From an uncultured Bacteroides sp. (GTDB lineage Bacteria; Bacteroidota; Bacteroidia; Bacteroidales; Bacteroidaceae), in NCBI GenBank assembly GCA_900544075.1, contig UQTJ01000009.1, positions 1 through 64,000 on the forward strand: DNA of 64,000 nt, read 5' to 3'. Below are positions 34,336 to 43,014 of the stretch, piece by piece. The position numbers and the translations under genes were made by a program. The first letter of the stretch is position 1. Each line of letters opens with the position of its first letter. The notes beneath the pieces were generated by a model. That model was given only the letters and a program-made list of their open reading frames with translations, ran no database searches and was not told where the DNA came from.

Positions 34336-35475
34336 TTAATTTACTTTATTTCCTTTTCCATCCAATAAGATACCACAACCATCACTGTTTTTACAAAGAT
34401 ATAAGTCATGTTCAACAGCTATAATATCCGAATATGACGGAGGAGTCAGAATATGACCTTCCGATGTCATCAAACCATACCAACCATATTCAGCCTCATA
34501 TCGTTTACATTTCGCAACAACTTGTATTGTGTTATCTCCATTCATTATTCCATTAGAATCAAGCTTCACCATACTGTAAGTCATTCTCTCTATATCTCTG
34601 ATACAGAAATCATCTATAAGCTCACCTTGCAATGTAAATGTTTTTATTGTGTGATTATCCATCGTAACCACTATGGTATTATCAGAAAAATCTATCTGGC
34701 TTGGCATGAAAGGTATTACCGTTTGCATATTATCCGTAATCACACTTTGTTCCTTTCCATTATCAACAATCCAGAAGGTATCACATGGTGTAATGGATAT
34801 ATATTCAGGTTCTAAAGCCCAGTTACCATGTTTATCTATTAACCCGAACCGGTCACAGCGGTCTTTATTAACGACACAATGCTCATTATGAAAAACATAT
34901 CCATCAGAACCGGGCATATATGGTACTTGCAGATCAATAACAACTTCACCTTTACCATTAATAAACTTTATCCATCCATCATCATCTACAGAGGCCAGTC
35001 CTTCTGAAAAAATCCAGGCATGATTGTATTTAGGTGCAATTACCGTTTTCCCGGAATACATATTGAAATATCCACATTTTCTTCCATTACTATAACATAC
35101 TAAAGAATCAAATCCCAAAGGTTTAGAAATCCACTTTATACCTGATACAGTTTTCTTTCCTTCAGCATTCTCCACATAACCGTCTTCTCCATAATCATGA
35201 ACATAATATGTGATATCTTTGGATAAATATTGTATGTCATAGAACTCGTCAGAATCATCATCACTGAATGAGCCTGCTATTCCTTCATAAGTACCTACTA
35301 CAGCAGCGGAAGTTAGAATTAGCACCACCAAAGTAAAACAACTACCCACCACACGACGAAGAAATCTGCCGTACTTTGACTCATCCTTCATTCCCAATAT
35401 TACTGTAAACCACTCGGCAATATCGGAAAGAATCCCGGTGAGTCCATTCCAAAATAGAATCAAAGATTTTTTCAT
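34336..35475 (-). CDS. WG-repeat membrane-anchored protein
   Basis: 379 residues. A cytoplasmic N-terminus of about 40 residues is followed by one membrane helix (CFTLVVLILTSAAVVGTYEG), an acidic linker and an extracytoplasmic region with WG/KWG-type repeats (SKPLGFDSLVCYSNGRKCGY, GKTVIAPKYNHAWIFSEGLA, DRFGLIDKHGNWALEPEY, YGLMTSEGHILTPP). Such repeats fold into beta-propeller-like or ladder domains of unknown role. It is the first gene of the minus-strand run 31751-35475 and is divergent from the sigma factor at 35918. Confidence 0.75.
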   Translation of the reverse strand: MKKSLILFWNGLTGILSDIAEWFTVILGMKDESKYGRFLRRVVGSCFTLVVLILTSAAVVGTYEGIAGSFSDDDSDEFYDIQYLSKDITYYVHDYGEDGYVENAEGKKTVSGIKWISKPLGFDSLVCYSNGRKCGYFNMYSGKTVIAPKYNHAWIFSEGLASVDDDGWIKFINGKGEVVIDLQVPYMPGSDGYVFHNEHCVVNKDRCDRFGLIDKHGNWALEPEYISITPCDTFWIVDNGKEQSVITDNMQTVIPFMPSQIDFSDNTIVVTMDNHTIKTFTLQGELIDDFCIRDIERMTYSMVKLDSNGIMNGDNTIQVVAKCKRYEAEYGWYGLMTSEGHILTPPSYSDIIAVEHDLYLCKNSDGCGILLDGKGNKVN

Positions 35476-35917
35476 GTTCTTTCTTTAATTAATATCATAT
35501 ACTTTCTTGTCAAAATATGTCATAAACTAAACACATCATAAATCAGTAAATGTTTTACATGCAAGTCTGAAATCAGCTTTTAATATGATAAAACACATAC
35601 TCGATTTTATTACATATAGAGTTTATATTATATAAAAAACTATCAGCTATTGCTATTTTTTATCCAGACTATATAAAATCGTTTACAAAATAATTCTATG
35701 GAATTATTTATCAGACTTTTTCTTATCATAGTTTCTATAATAAAATCTATACTGCTGTTACATCTTTTTTATTAATGATAGTATAATAAAGGAATAAATT
35801 ATTACATTTGCAATGAGATTTTATATTTTTACTTGAAGAATGTTTTGTGAATGAAAACTCATTATCATTTCAGTAAAACTTAATATTATATAAGTAAATT
35901 AATAAGTCAAGATAAAA
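35476..35917. other. AT-rich divergent intergenic region upstream of sigma factor
   Basis: 442 bases with no credible gene. A TACATTTG -7 box at 35803-35810 probably drives the sigma gene with a leader of about 100 bases. A small inverted repeat, AATAATTC TATG GAATTATT, lies at 35689-35708. The region should also hold the promoter of the WG-repeat operon, which I cannot place. Confidence 0.55.
35803..35810 (+). promoter_or_regulatory. -7 box of the island sigma factor gene
   Basis: TACATTTG matches the TAnnTTTG consensus; no clear -33 box. This would place the sigma gene under the primary housekeeping sigma. Confidence 0.45.
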
Positions 35918-36520
35918 GTGAAAATTTTTACAGAAGACATTCAAATTGCCAAAGCTTTGATTAATCGTGATAATCTTATCACGAAAAAGTTTTTTTATAT
36001 CCAGTGCTATCCTCTTTTTAAATCAATTTACGATAACTATTATACAGACTGTGTTACTTGTAAGGAGTTTATTGATGAAATATATATTTTAGTTCTTTCA
36101 CCAAGTAAACGTACAGGAAGATGTCAAATGGAGAATTTTAAAGGAGAAAGTACATTGGCATCATGGTTAAAATCTGCATGTTTATATTATTGTTATGCAA
36201 AATATAATAAAAAACCATCATTAATAGAGCCTTTATACAAAGGTAACTCAGAATCTATAAATCATGAAAGTTTTCTAGCCATAACAGGCTCTTGTAATAT
36301 AGATTTCCATTCCATTGACAGGATGGATGTTGAGAAAATTTTAAGTTTAATGTCAAATACCAGATATAGAAATCTGATACGCATACGTTATTTGGAGGAG
36401 AAATCAAATGAAGAAACAGCAGAAATACTTGGAATGAGTATGGAAAATTACTATAATAAACATAAATTGGCGAAAGCAGAATACATTCGAGTATGGAGAA
36501 AGGAGGTAAAAAATGGATAA
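35918..36520 (+). CDS. ECF-like sigma-70 family factor of the accessory island
   Basis: 200 residues from a GTG start; no ATG is available nearby. The C-terminus has a clear region 4 helix-turn-helix (YRNLIRIRYLEEKSNEETAE, ILGMSMENYYNKHKLAKAEY). Region 2 is divergent (ENFKGESTLASWLKSACLYY resembles the SLxtWL part). Its last eight bases overlap the acidic protein gene. It sits between two minus-strand gene sets of the island and is the obvious candidate for their regulator. Confidence 0.78.
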   Translation: MKIFTEDIQIAKALINRDNLITKKFFYIQCYPLFKSIYDNYYTDCVTCKEFIDEIYILVLSPSKRTGRCQMENFKGESTLASWLKSACLYYCYAKYNKKPSLIEPLYKGNSESINHESFLAITGSCNIDFHSIDRMDVEKILSLMSNTRYRNLIRIRYLEEKSNEETAEILGMSMENYYNKHKLAKAEYIRVWRKEVKNG

Positions 36521-36947
36521 ACATTTTAACCCTTCAATTAGCATTGAAAAATTTGCAGCCTTTTTGGATGGGAATTTACCTCAAAATGAAATGCAAAACA
36601 TTTCATCCAATATTGAACATGATGAAGGCTTAAAGGCTATACTGGATACATCCAATATGATTGACACTACACTTGAAAATATTCCTGATGATGTACAAAT
36701 TCCAGATGAAATAGCAAATCTGGAATTTGATTTGCCGAATCTAACGGATAATTCAGTAGACTTTAACATGTTCCATATTGATGATACACCTGATGTTTCA
36801 ACGTGTGCAGACGATTCTTTCTATTCCGACACTAACGATGTATCTTTAGATATAAATGACAGCATTGATACTACCAGTGATGATATAAATCCTGACAACT
36901 CTTCTGATCTGGATAGTTCGCCATTAATATTTGATGATTTACTTTAA
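36513..36947 (+). CDS. Acidic partner of the island sigma factor (possible anti-sigma)
   Basis: 144 residues, overlapping the sigma gene by eight bases, so the two are translationally coupled. The N-terminus (ISIEKFAAFLDGNLPQNEMQ) is like the opening helix of anti-sigma factors (AAFLDGxL), but there is no zinc site and no membrane segment. From about residue 45 it is extremely acidic and Ser/Asp-rich (DDTPDVSTCADDSFYSDTND). Anti-sigma function is inferred from position only. The acidic style resembles the protein at 40186-40692. Confidence 0.65.
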   Translation: MDKHFNPSISIEKFAAFLDGNLPQNEMQNISSNIEHDEGLKAILDTSNMIDTTLENIPDDVQIPDEIANLEFDLPNLTDNSVDFNMFHIDDTPDVSTCADDSFYSDTNDVSLDINDSIDTTSDDINPDNSSDLDSSPLIFDDLL

Positions 36948-36952
36948 ATCTG

Positions 36953-36996
36953 ATATAAGTCCAATAGTTTAACCAGAGTAACTATTGGACTTATAT
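36953..36996. terminator. Bidirectional terminator between sigma operon and GH13 end of the minus operon
   Basis: A 17-base perfect stem, ATATAAGTCCAATAGTT (36953-36969) with its complement at 36980-36996, has a 10-base loop and AT-rich flanks. Confidence 0.82.
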
Positions 36997-37019
36997 TCAT
37001 TAATTGGGTCTGACAAACA

Positions 37020-38750
37020 TCACTTTTGAAGTTCTAAAATGAATATTGCATTTTTCTTCATTGTCAATGTGGAGTTTGTCAAATATATTTGTTTACTAGA
37101 TATTACATCTGTTCCGTAATTATAATCTTTTATTTCTTCCTTATACAAGGATAAATCAATTGTTGAAGTTTTGGAAGTACAATTTGCAAGAATCATTACT
37201 TTTTCATCTTTATAAGATCGAAAATAAACGTAAATACCATCTTGTGGAATGAAATGCTTCATAGTTCCATTAGATATAGACTTTGATTTTTTCCTCCAAT
37301 TGAGAATAATCTTCAGATATCGAGCTATTTCATATCTCACAAACTTTTCAGGAGACAATAATGCTTCAAAAGCATCTATTCTATAATTCCCGTCACCATA
37401 TCCATTTCCATCACTACTAAATAGGAACTCGGTTCCATAGTAAATTTGCGGAATCCTTGGTACAGTCAATAGTATAGCTAAAGCCTGTTTTAACTTGGCT
37501 TTATTTTTGATTTGCGAATACCAACGTGGCAAATCGTGATTATCTAAAAAGGCCAAAGTCTCTTTGGGAGAATTATAAAGATAATCATATACAAAATGAT
37601 TATATATCTGTCCTTCTTTATCATAACATTTTACCCGATCAAAACAAGACTCTATTCTTTTCTGAAATGCAAAATCCATCACGATTAAAGACGTATCATT
37701 ATTAAGTCTTTTATAAGCTTCATTTTGTATCTTTGCTGTATAAGCCGCTTCTGGAACCCATGTTTCCGCTATTACAGAAAATCCCGGGTATTCCTTAGTG
37801 ATAATATTCTGCCATTCAATCATTTTTTCAAAGTCTGAATACAGATAGGTATCCATTCTTATCGCATCAATACCGGTCGTTTCTATCCACCAAATTGTCA
37901 TCTGAGTCAAATATTTGAAAACAAAATCATTTTCTATATTCAAATCAGGCATTTCTTCCGTAAACCATCCCTTGACAGTATAATCTCTATCAGTCTGAGA
38001 AGCGTATGGATCAAAAATAGTAGTAACTTTATAATTTGTTTTCTGTATTACTTGTCCCTCTTGTCCATTAAACCAATTGTCCAAAGGTGGATTTTCCAAC
38101 CATGGATGCTTAATACTACAATGATTAAAAACAATATCCATTATTATTTTTATACCATGTTCATGCGCTTGTTTAACAAGACTTTGATAATCCTCTAAAA
38201 AGCCCAAACATGGTTCTATCTCATAAAAATCTGTGATTGAATAACCGTGATATTCACTATTTTTGAATACCGGAGTCAACCACAATGCAGTCACTCCTAA
38301 ATCATAAAGATACGATAGATTACTTATTATTCCACGAATACTCCCTCCATGCCTTTTGTTCGGATTATTTCCATTTTGCAAATTTTGTTCAGACAGCTCT
38401 TCTTTTGCGAATCTGTCTGGCATCAACAAATACACGACATCTTCATTGGAAATAGTAGCTTTACATTGTTTATTCCAACTTCTCTTGTTTTTGATTTCAT
38501 AAGGTATGCTTATTTTTTCATTTTTTGAAATAATAGTTATGTCATATAATCCCGCATTGATATTATTTTTAAGTGAAAGATCTAAAAACAAATATTTGCC
38601 TTTTAATCCTGCTATTATTGAAAGCGAATTATGAGGAATTGTCGTTTGTACATTTGCGCAATTCAAATCATATCCATATATCAATAATTGAAGATTGTTT
38701 TCATTTAAATTGTTAAACCAATAAGAAGGTTCGATTCTATTTATTTGCAT
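37020..38750 (-). CDS. GH13 alpha-amylase family (neopullulanase/cyclomaltodextrinase-like)
   Basis: The ATG at 38750 gives 576 residues; an upstream TTG would overlap the preceding gene and was rejected. An N-terminal beta-sandwich (about 1-110) precedes the TIM barrel with all GH13 motifs: DIVFNHC, GIDAIRMDTY (nucleophile Asp), IAETWVPEA (acid/base Glu) and LAFLDNHDLPR (third Asp). A short C-terminal beta domain follows. There is no signal peptide, so it is probably cytoplasmic and active on maltodextrin-like substrates. It is the last gene of the island operon, 10 bases after a membrane protein gene. Its link to the rest is unclear. Confidence 0.9.
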   Translation of the reverse strand: MQINRIEPSYWFNNLNENNLQLLIYGYDLNCANVQTTIPHNSLSIIAGLKGKYLFLDLSLKNNINAGLYDITIISKNEKISIPYEIKNKRSWNKQCKATISNEDVVYLLMPDRFAKEELSEQNLQNGNNPNKRHGGSIRGIISNLSYLYDLGVTALWLTPVFKNSEYHGYSITDFYEIEPCLGFLEDYQSLVKQAHEHGIKIIMDIVFNHCSIKHPWLENPPLDNWFNGQEGQVIQKTNYKVTTIFDPYASQTDRDYTVKGWFTEEMPDLNIENDFVFKYLTQMTIWWIETTGIDAIRMDTYLYSDFEKMIEWQNIITKEYPGFSVIAETWVPEAAYTAKIQNEAYKRLNNDTSLIVMDFAFQKRIESCFDRVKCYDKEGQIYNHFVYDYLYNSPKETLAFLDNHDLPRWYSQIKNKAKLKQALAILLTVPRIPQIYYGTEFLFSSDGNGYGDGNYRIDAFEALLSPEKFVRYEIARYLKIILNWRKKSKSISNGTMKHFIPQDGIYVYFRSYKDEKVMILANCTSKTSTIDLSLYKEEIKDYNYGTDVISSKQIYLTNSTLTMKKNAIFILELQK

Positions 38751-38760
38751 GGTAAATCTT

Positions 38761-39366
38761 TTAATACAATAATACAATAAAAATTACAGCAATCCAAGCT
38801 ATAATAAAAACTACAGGTATACTCATAAATGGTAATAAAAAATCCAATTTATTTAAAAAAGAATCCCATTTTCGCTTTATATTTGTTTTTTTATAGTACA
38901 TAAGGTAATATATTTCTAACTCACGTTTGTCATTATCAGTAAATTTCTTATTCTTATCATCTTTGTATTTATTTATAATACCAGAAGTCAATGCTATAAC
39001 CGGAGGATAATCTTTGTATCTTTTATCGGCTTCTCCTATAAAGATATCCCAAACAGCAAGGAGCATTTTAATAGCTTTTTCACTTCTCCATGCTGCATAT
39101 AAAAAAGAACACGATGTAATAAAACCTATAATGGAAATCATAATCAACAAGATGAATATTTCTTTAAGGCATTTATTAGCATATAATTCGCAAAATCCAG
39201 CAATCAAAAAGCCTTGAATTACAAGAAACCAGTTGGTACGTTGATTTCTAATTTCATTTTCGTCTTTTATCATCTGACGAATGACATTATGATAAGACCT
39301 TTGCACTTCTTCATCAATAGTCTTTTTTGTTTCGTCATTTACTTGTTTGTCACTCATATTTTCCAT
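38761..39366 (-). CDS. Small membrane protein with three helices, unknown function
   Basis: 201 residues. An N-terminal charged helix (about 1-45, YHNVIRQMIKDENEIRNQRT) leads into two adjacent membrane segments (NWFLVIQGFLIAGFCELYAN, IFILLIMISIIGFITSCSFL). A cytoplasmic middle of about 70 residues follows, then a C-terminal membrane segment (FMSIPVVFIIAWIAVIFIVL). The RNQRTNWFL transition resembles small oligomeric membrane proteins seen near bacterial defence and signalling genes, but I cannot assign a family firmly. A second ATG three codons in is possible. Confidence 0.65.
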   Translation of the reverse strand: MENMSDKQVNDETKKTIDEEVQRSYHNVIRQMIKDENEIRNQRTNWFLVIQGFLIAGFCELYANKCLKEIFILLIMISIIGFITSCSFLYAAWRSEKAIKMLLAVWDIFIGEADKRYKDYPPVIALTSGIINKYKDDKNKKFTDNDKRELEIYYLMYYKKTNIKRKWDSFLNKLDFLLPFMSIPVVFIIAWIAVIFIVLLY

Positions 39367-39501
39367 TGCATATAATTTTATTTAAATTTGCATATAAAAT
39401 TATTATCACAAACTAAAAAGCCTAAATAATTTCAACTCAACATTTAAGCTACAGCGAGATTAGCTTAATTAAATATTTTCTTCGCCATATTCTTGCCTAT
39501 T
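39367..39501 (-). promoter_or_regulatory. Intergenic gap with direct repeats, possible internal promoter
   Basis: This 135-base gap is the largest inside the minus-strand operon. Two near-identical strings, TTGCATATAATTTTA (39367-39381) and TTGCATATAAAATTA (39389-39403), are spaced 22 bases apart just before the membrane-protein start. They could be a regulator binding site; no consensus -7 box was found. Confidence 0.35.
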
Positions 39502-40179
39502 TTATTCGTTGTCATACCAATAATCTATATCACAGCTAACATGTACATCGAACAAATTCATTCCGTGAAGACCTGAAGAATATGTAAATAGAAATAAGAG
39601 TGTTTTATCATGGGATATAGCTTTTAAAGTTATATGCCCATTGTGTCCTGGATTTATTATTTCAACTGAAAATCCATAAGAAATTAAAAGTTCCTTGCAA
39701 TCATCAATTGACAAATCATCAGAAAAACCTAAATTATCCCAAATATTAAGTTTATCGAGATTACTTTCCAATATTAACATGTATACGTTGAACGCCTTTC
39801 TAGTCCTTTTTGTCATCTTGAACATGCAATTCTTACCATATGCTACAGCTTTAGAGCCGTGCCATTCTGGCTCTAGGCCTAAAGATTTTGCGTCTGAGAA
39901 AGTTGTTTTGCCTAATGTTACACCATCTACAGGGAAGAAATCATTAAGAGATAATTTTGTAGAATCTTCCTGACTTGATACATAAAATCCATTATTATCC
40001 TCATTTTGCATCGGAAATTTCCAACCGCATCTCGGACAAAATTTAGCCTCTATAGGTACATTAGGATATTGACAATTGGAATTCCCACAAACTTTTGTCT
40101 GTGTTTTAAGTGATTTCCCTGTATATGGACATAATAGAAAATCGTCAGGATGTACCTGACCACAATGCGGACATCTCAT
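39502..40179 (-). CDS. Zinc-ribbon protein with unknown C-terminal domain
   Basis: 225 residues. Residues 1-52 are the same double zinc ribbon as in the four larger proteins at 46183-51738 (MRCPHCGQVHPDDFLLCPYT, KVCGNSNCQYPNVPIEAKFC, PRCG). The first knuckle has three Cys plus a possible His; the second has four Cys. The rest (about 70-225) is a globular domain not recognised here (FFPVDGVTLGKTTFSDAKSL, LDVHVSCDIDYWYDNE-type end). It is cytoplasmic and lies six bases downstream of the acidic protein gene. Confidence 0.75.
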   Translation of the reverse strand: MRCPHCGQVHPDDFLLCPYTGKSLKTQTKVCGNSNCQYPNVPIEAKFCPRCGWKFPMQNEDNNGFYVSSQEDSTKLSLNDFFPVDGVTLGKTTFSDAKSLGLEPEWHGSKAVAYGKNCMFKMTKRTRKAFNVYMLILESNLDKLNIWDNLGFSDDLSIDDCKELLISYGFSVEIINPGHNGHITLKAISHDKTLLFLFTYSSGLHGMNLFDVHVSCDIDYWYDNE

Positions 40180-40185
40180 AATTTA

Positions 40186-40692
40186 TTATATTTTATCGTA
40201 CTTAATTCCATTAATTGTAACTGTCCCAGAACCATCAATTCTATAGTAATGGCCATTATGGAGAGCATAACTATGACCATCCTTTGCATACATTTTGAAA
40301 GTTTCAGGCACATCCCCAACAGTCGATGTCAAGGTAACTTTGCCATCCGGTATGTATCCGTCTGAATTGGCATCCGATGGCAATGTATCTCTACCCATAA
40401 AAGACGGGCTATTATGTTCCGGTTCAAACTCTAACGGAGCAGGACTGTCTATGAGTGTATTCTCAGCATCATTAGATAAATCCAACTGTAAATCAGTTCC
40501 CTTTTCAAAATCTGATAACAAAAAAGATTCGTCGTTATTATCTACTTCGAAAAAATCATCTGATCCTGAGATATTATCAGCATCAAACTCCAGCAGAGAA
40601 GCACCTTCAATATTTGTATCATAATCGAATGAATCAGGAACATCCATATCCCCCATATCATTAAAATCAAAATTATCCATAAACATAATCAT
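40186..40692 (-). CDS. Acidic protein of unknown function
   Basis: 168 residues. The first ATG overlaps the stop of the GrpE-like gene (ATGA), which supports it; in-frame ATGs at codons 3 and 5 are alternatives. The N-terminal 100 residues are very acidic (FDFNDMGDMDVPDSFDYDTN). The C-terminal 60 are a small beta-rich domain (GHSYALHNGHYYRIDGSGTV, TINGIKYDKI). No family is recognised. Its tight coupling to the GrpE-like gene suggests they act together. Confidence 0.65.
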   Translation of the reverse strand: MIMFMDNFDFNDMGDMDVPDSFDYDTNIEGASLLEFDADNISGSDDFFEVDNNDESFLLSDFEKGTDLQLDLSNDAENTLIDSPAPLEFEPEHNSPSFMGRDTLPSDANSDGYIPDGKVTLTSTVGDVPETFKMYAKDGHSYALHNGHYYRIDGSGTVTINGIKYDKI

Positions 40693-41306
40693 TTCTGTTT
40701 TAGTTTAACAACAGCTCTAAGATATACTTTTTCTCCCAAACAAATGCCAGGATATATTGTTTTTTCTATAGAGCATCCTTCCTCTGGCATTTCTATCACC
40801 TCTATAGGTTTATGCCTTAACCAATCCAGAGTTTCTTCGTCCTTAATGACAGACACTCCAGATAATTTAAGTTTTTCTATAAGTTTAGTCCTTACAAACT
40901 CCCATACTTTATCTCCGGGTTGAGCAGACAAAGCTTTTTCTTTGTCATCAAAATAATCAATGGCATTGCATATATTCTGAAGCAAAGAATCGGCATCGAT
41001 GTTCAAATCATCTGTGTGATTGTGAAATACGGTTGTGTGTTGTTCTTGAGAAGAATCTTCCTTTTCGCAAGTTTCCTGACTGCTTTCCTCATCTATTTTC
41101 AAAGGAGGAAGCATCTCTGATTGCTCAGTCGGCATAATCATGTCGTCCTTAGTTTCCTCAAGTTCTCCACAATCTGTATCTTTTATATCAGGAACCGTTA
41201 ATGATTCCATATCATCATATTGTCCATCGTTATTTAGCAACTCATTCTTTTTACTACTACTCAATGCGTTATATACCGTATTGAAAAAATTTTTTATTAT
41301 GTTCAT
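40689..41306 (-). CDS. GrpE-like protein (putative nucleotide exchange factor)
   Basis: The ATG at 41306 gives 205 residues; an upstream TTG was rejected. The N-terminal half is acidic and low in complexity. A helix (DADSLLQNICNAIDYFDDKE) leads to a C-terminal segment HKPIEVIEMPEEGCSIEKTI followed by YPGICLGEKVYLRAVVKLKQ. This mirrors the GrpE beta domain pattern (HEAV..., ...V..GY.L..RVLRPA.V.V). The similarity is weak, but an Hsp70 ATPase gene lies two genes upstream. It overlaps the next gene by four bases. It could instead be an unrelated beta-domain protein. Confidence 0.6.
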   Translation of the reverse strand: MNIIKNFFNTVYNALSSSKKNELLNNDGQYDDMESLTVPDIKDTDCGELEETKDDMIMPTEQSEMLPPLKIDEESSQETCEKEDSSQEQHTTVFHNHTDDLNIDADSLLQNICNAIDYFDDKEKALSAQPGDKVWEFVRTKLIEKLKLSGVSVIKDEETLDWLRHKPIEVIEMPEEGCSIEKTIYPGICLGEKVYLRAVVKLKQK

Positions 41307-41310
41307 AAGC

Positions 41311-42996
41311 CTATATCTTATCAATTAAACGATCATAAAAATCTAAAGCCAGTTCGATAATCTTTTTTCTAACCAGTCCTTTACTGTCTGTACTGCAAAA
41401 TTCACGTTTCATAGCCCATGCAATTTTTTGCTGGCATATATCATCACGAGTCAAGATACCAATATCCGTTTTGTTCCTGCCGAATATGGTCTCAAGTTGT
41501 TTGATTTCATCTTCTTTAAACAAGTCCCGATTCTGTTGCAAGAGCAGAAGTCCCTCCGACTTCTCATTTGATTCAGTAAGTTGTGCAATACCGTTTTCAA
41601 TATCCAGAATCAAAGTTTCCACCCTACTAATCTGTGATTTATACTCTTGTTCTGTCCATATACTATTCTTCACGAAATGATGCAACAGCGACTTAAACTC
41701 TGTTCCGTCCAACTTATTTCTATAGAAATCAAATGTCAAGTTGTCTATCTCTTGTAGTATCCTTTCTTTATATGGCGCGTTTTTTCTCAATAGAGGAATC
41801 TTTATTTCCAGAATACTTGCAATAATAGAGTGTACTTTTTGTAAAGAGGAGTAGCAACGCATAATCCTTGAGCGATTGAAAAACTGCTGTTGCAGAATCT
41901 GATTCAGCGCATCCATTCCTGCATATTTCTTAAGATGTGCGACAGCATCCGTAATGCTATGATGATACAATTCATAAGCAATTACCTTAAACACGGTAAA
42001 AGGTATTCCTTCTCTCAGTCGTTTACGTACATCTAAAGACAGCCCTATACACTCATAATATGACTCCAATTCATCCGGTTCTATTTTCTTCTCGAATGCA
42101 ACAGAACTTATAAGCAGGGAATCACAGTAATCCTTATCTTTTATCTGTCTGATTGCAGATTGTATTTCCATTAACCGGCCATTCTGCAAAAGTTCTTCTA
42201 CTTTTTGATGCAATAGTACAGATACCGGATGTATGGAATGAAGTCGGTCATTGAGCCTTTCCGAATAGGTTGTGCATCTCCTTTTCCATTGATTGCATTC
42301 TTCCTCCAATGTAACCCCTTCTTTCCCTTCCCATTCATCGTCTATTTTGGACATGATTCCTATAAAATTAAAAGGGTTGGTCGCATCAGTAAACTTATTT
42401 ACCACATCTTCATCCCCCATTTTTTGAACATGCCCGACAAGAACAATAACAGCATCGGCACGTTGCTTTATATTGTTGGATTTCTGTATATTCTGCTGGG
42501 AAAGATAGTCTGAAAGTCTATCACTGTGTTCTTTCACCACAGAATTTGTTCCCGGTGTATCAACAATAGTTATGTGTTCCAGCAACTCATTCGGAAGAAA
42601 ATATTCCAAATGGTCAATGTTTGCTGCACGCTCCAACACATCTTGTGTGTTTCCCTGAAGAGAATCAAGGAACTGTCGCGTTTGCCATTCTTCACGGCCA
42701 TCATTCCATACTACCTTTATCGGTTTATCGGGATCTTTAACCACTCCATACCTGAAATAGTTGATTGTTGCAGTCGCTTCTGTAACATCTACCACCGCAA
42801 GATCTTCTCCAAGCAAGGCATTGATAAAAGAACTTTTCCCGGCCTTCACCTGCCCCACTACCGCCAGTTCGCAAGGCTGGTCAATATTCAACAATACCCG
42901 TTCAATTTCAGCCTCGTATTCTGAACGCCAAGGACTATTCAAAATATAATCCTTGACTTTTGTCAGAATTCGTCTAGTTGTTTCAATAATATCCAT
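41311..42996 (-). CDS. Dynamin-family GTPase 1
   Basis: 561 residues. The GTPase domain has G1 GQVKAGKSSFINALL (near residue 48), G2 Thr in VTEATATINYF, G3 VDTPGTNS and G4 MSKIDDEW. A helical region of about 300 residues with coiled-coil character follows. There is no obvious membrane segment, so it may work as a soluble partner of the second dynamin, as in other tandem bacterial dynamin pairs. It lies 18 bases after the Hsp70-like gene. Confidence 0.87.
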   Translation of the reverse strand: MDIIETTRRILTKVKDYILNSPWRSEYEAEIERVLLNIDQPCELAVVGQVKAGKSSFINALLGEDLAVVDVTEATATINYFRYGVVKDPDKPIKVVWNDGREEWQTRQFLDSLQGNTQDVLERAANIDHLEYFLPNELLEHITIVDTPGTNSVVKEHSDRLSDYLSQQNIQKSNNIKQRADAVIVLVGHVQKMGDEDVVNKFTDATNPFNFIGIMSKIDDEWEGKEGVTLEEECNQWKRRCTTYSERLNDRLHSIHPVSVLLHQKVEELLQNGRLMEIQSAIRQIKDKDYCDSLLISSVAFEKKIEPDELESYYECIGLSLDVRKRLREGIPFTVFKVIAYELYHHSITDAVAHLKKYAGMDALNQILQQQFFNRSRIMRCYSSLQKVHSIIASILEIKIPLLRKNAPYKERILQEIDNLTFDFYRNKLDGTEFKSLLHHFVKNSIWTEQEYKSQISRVETLILDIENGIAQLTESNEKSEGLLLLQQNRDLFKEDEIKQLETIFGRNKTDIGILTRDDICQQKIAWAMKREFCSTDSKGLVRKKIIELALDFYDRLIDKI

Positions 42997-43014
42997 GATT
43001 TTATTAGCTTAATA

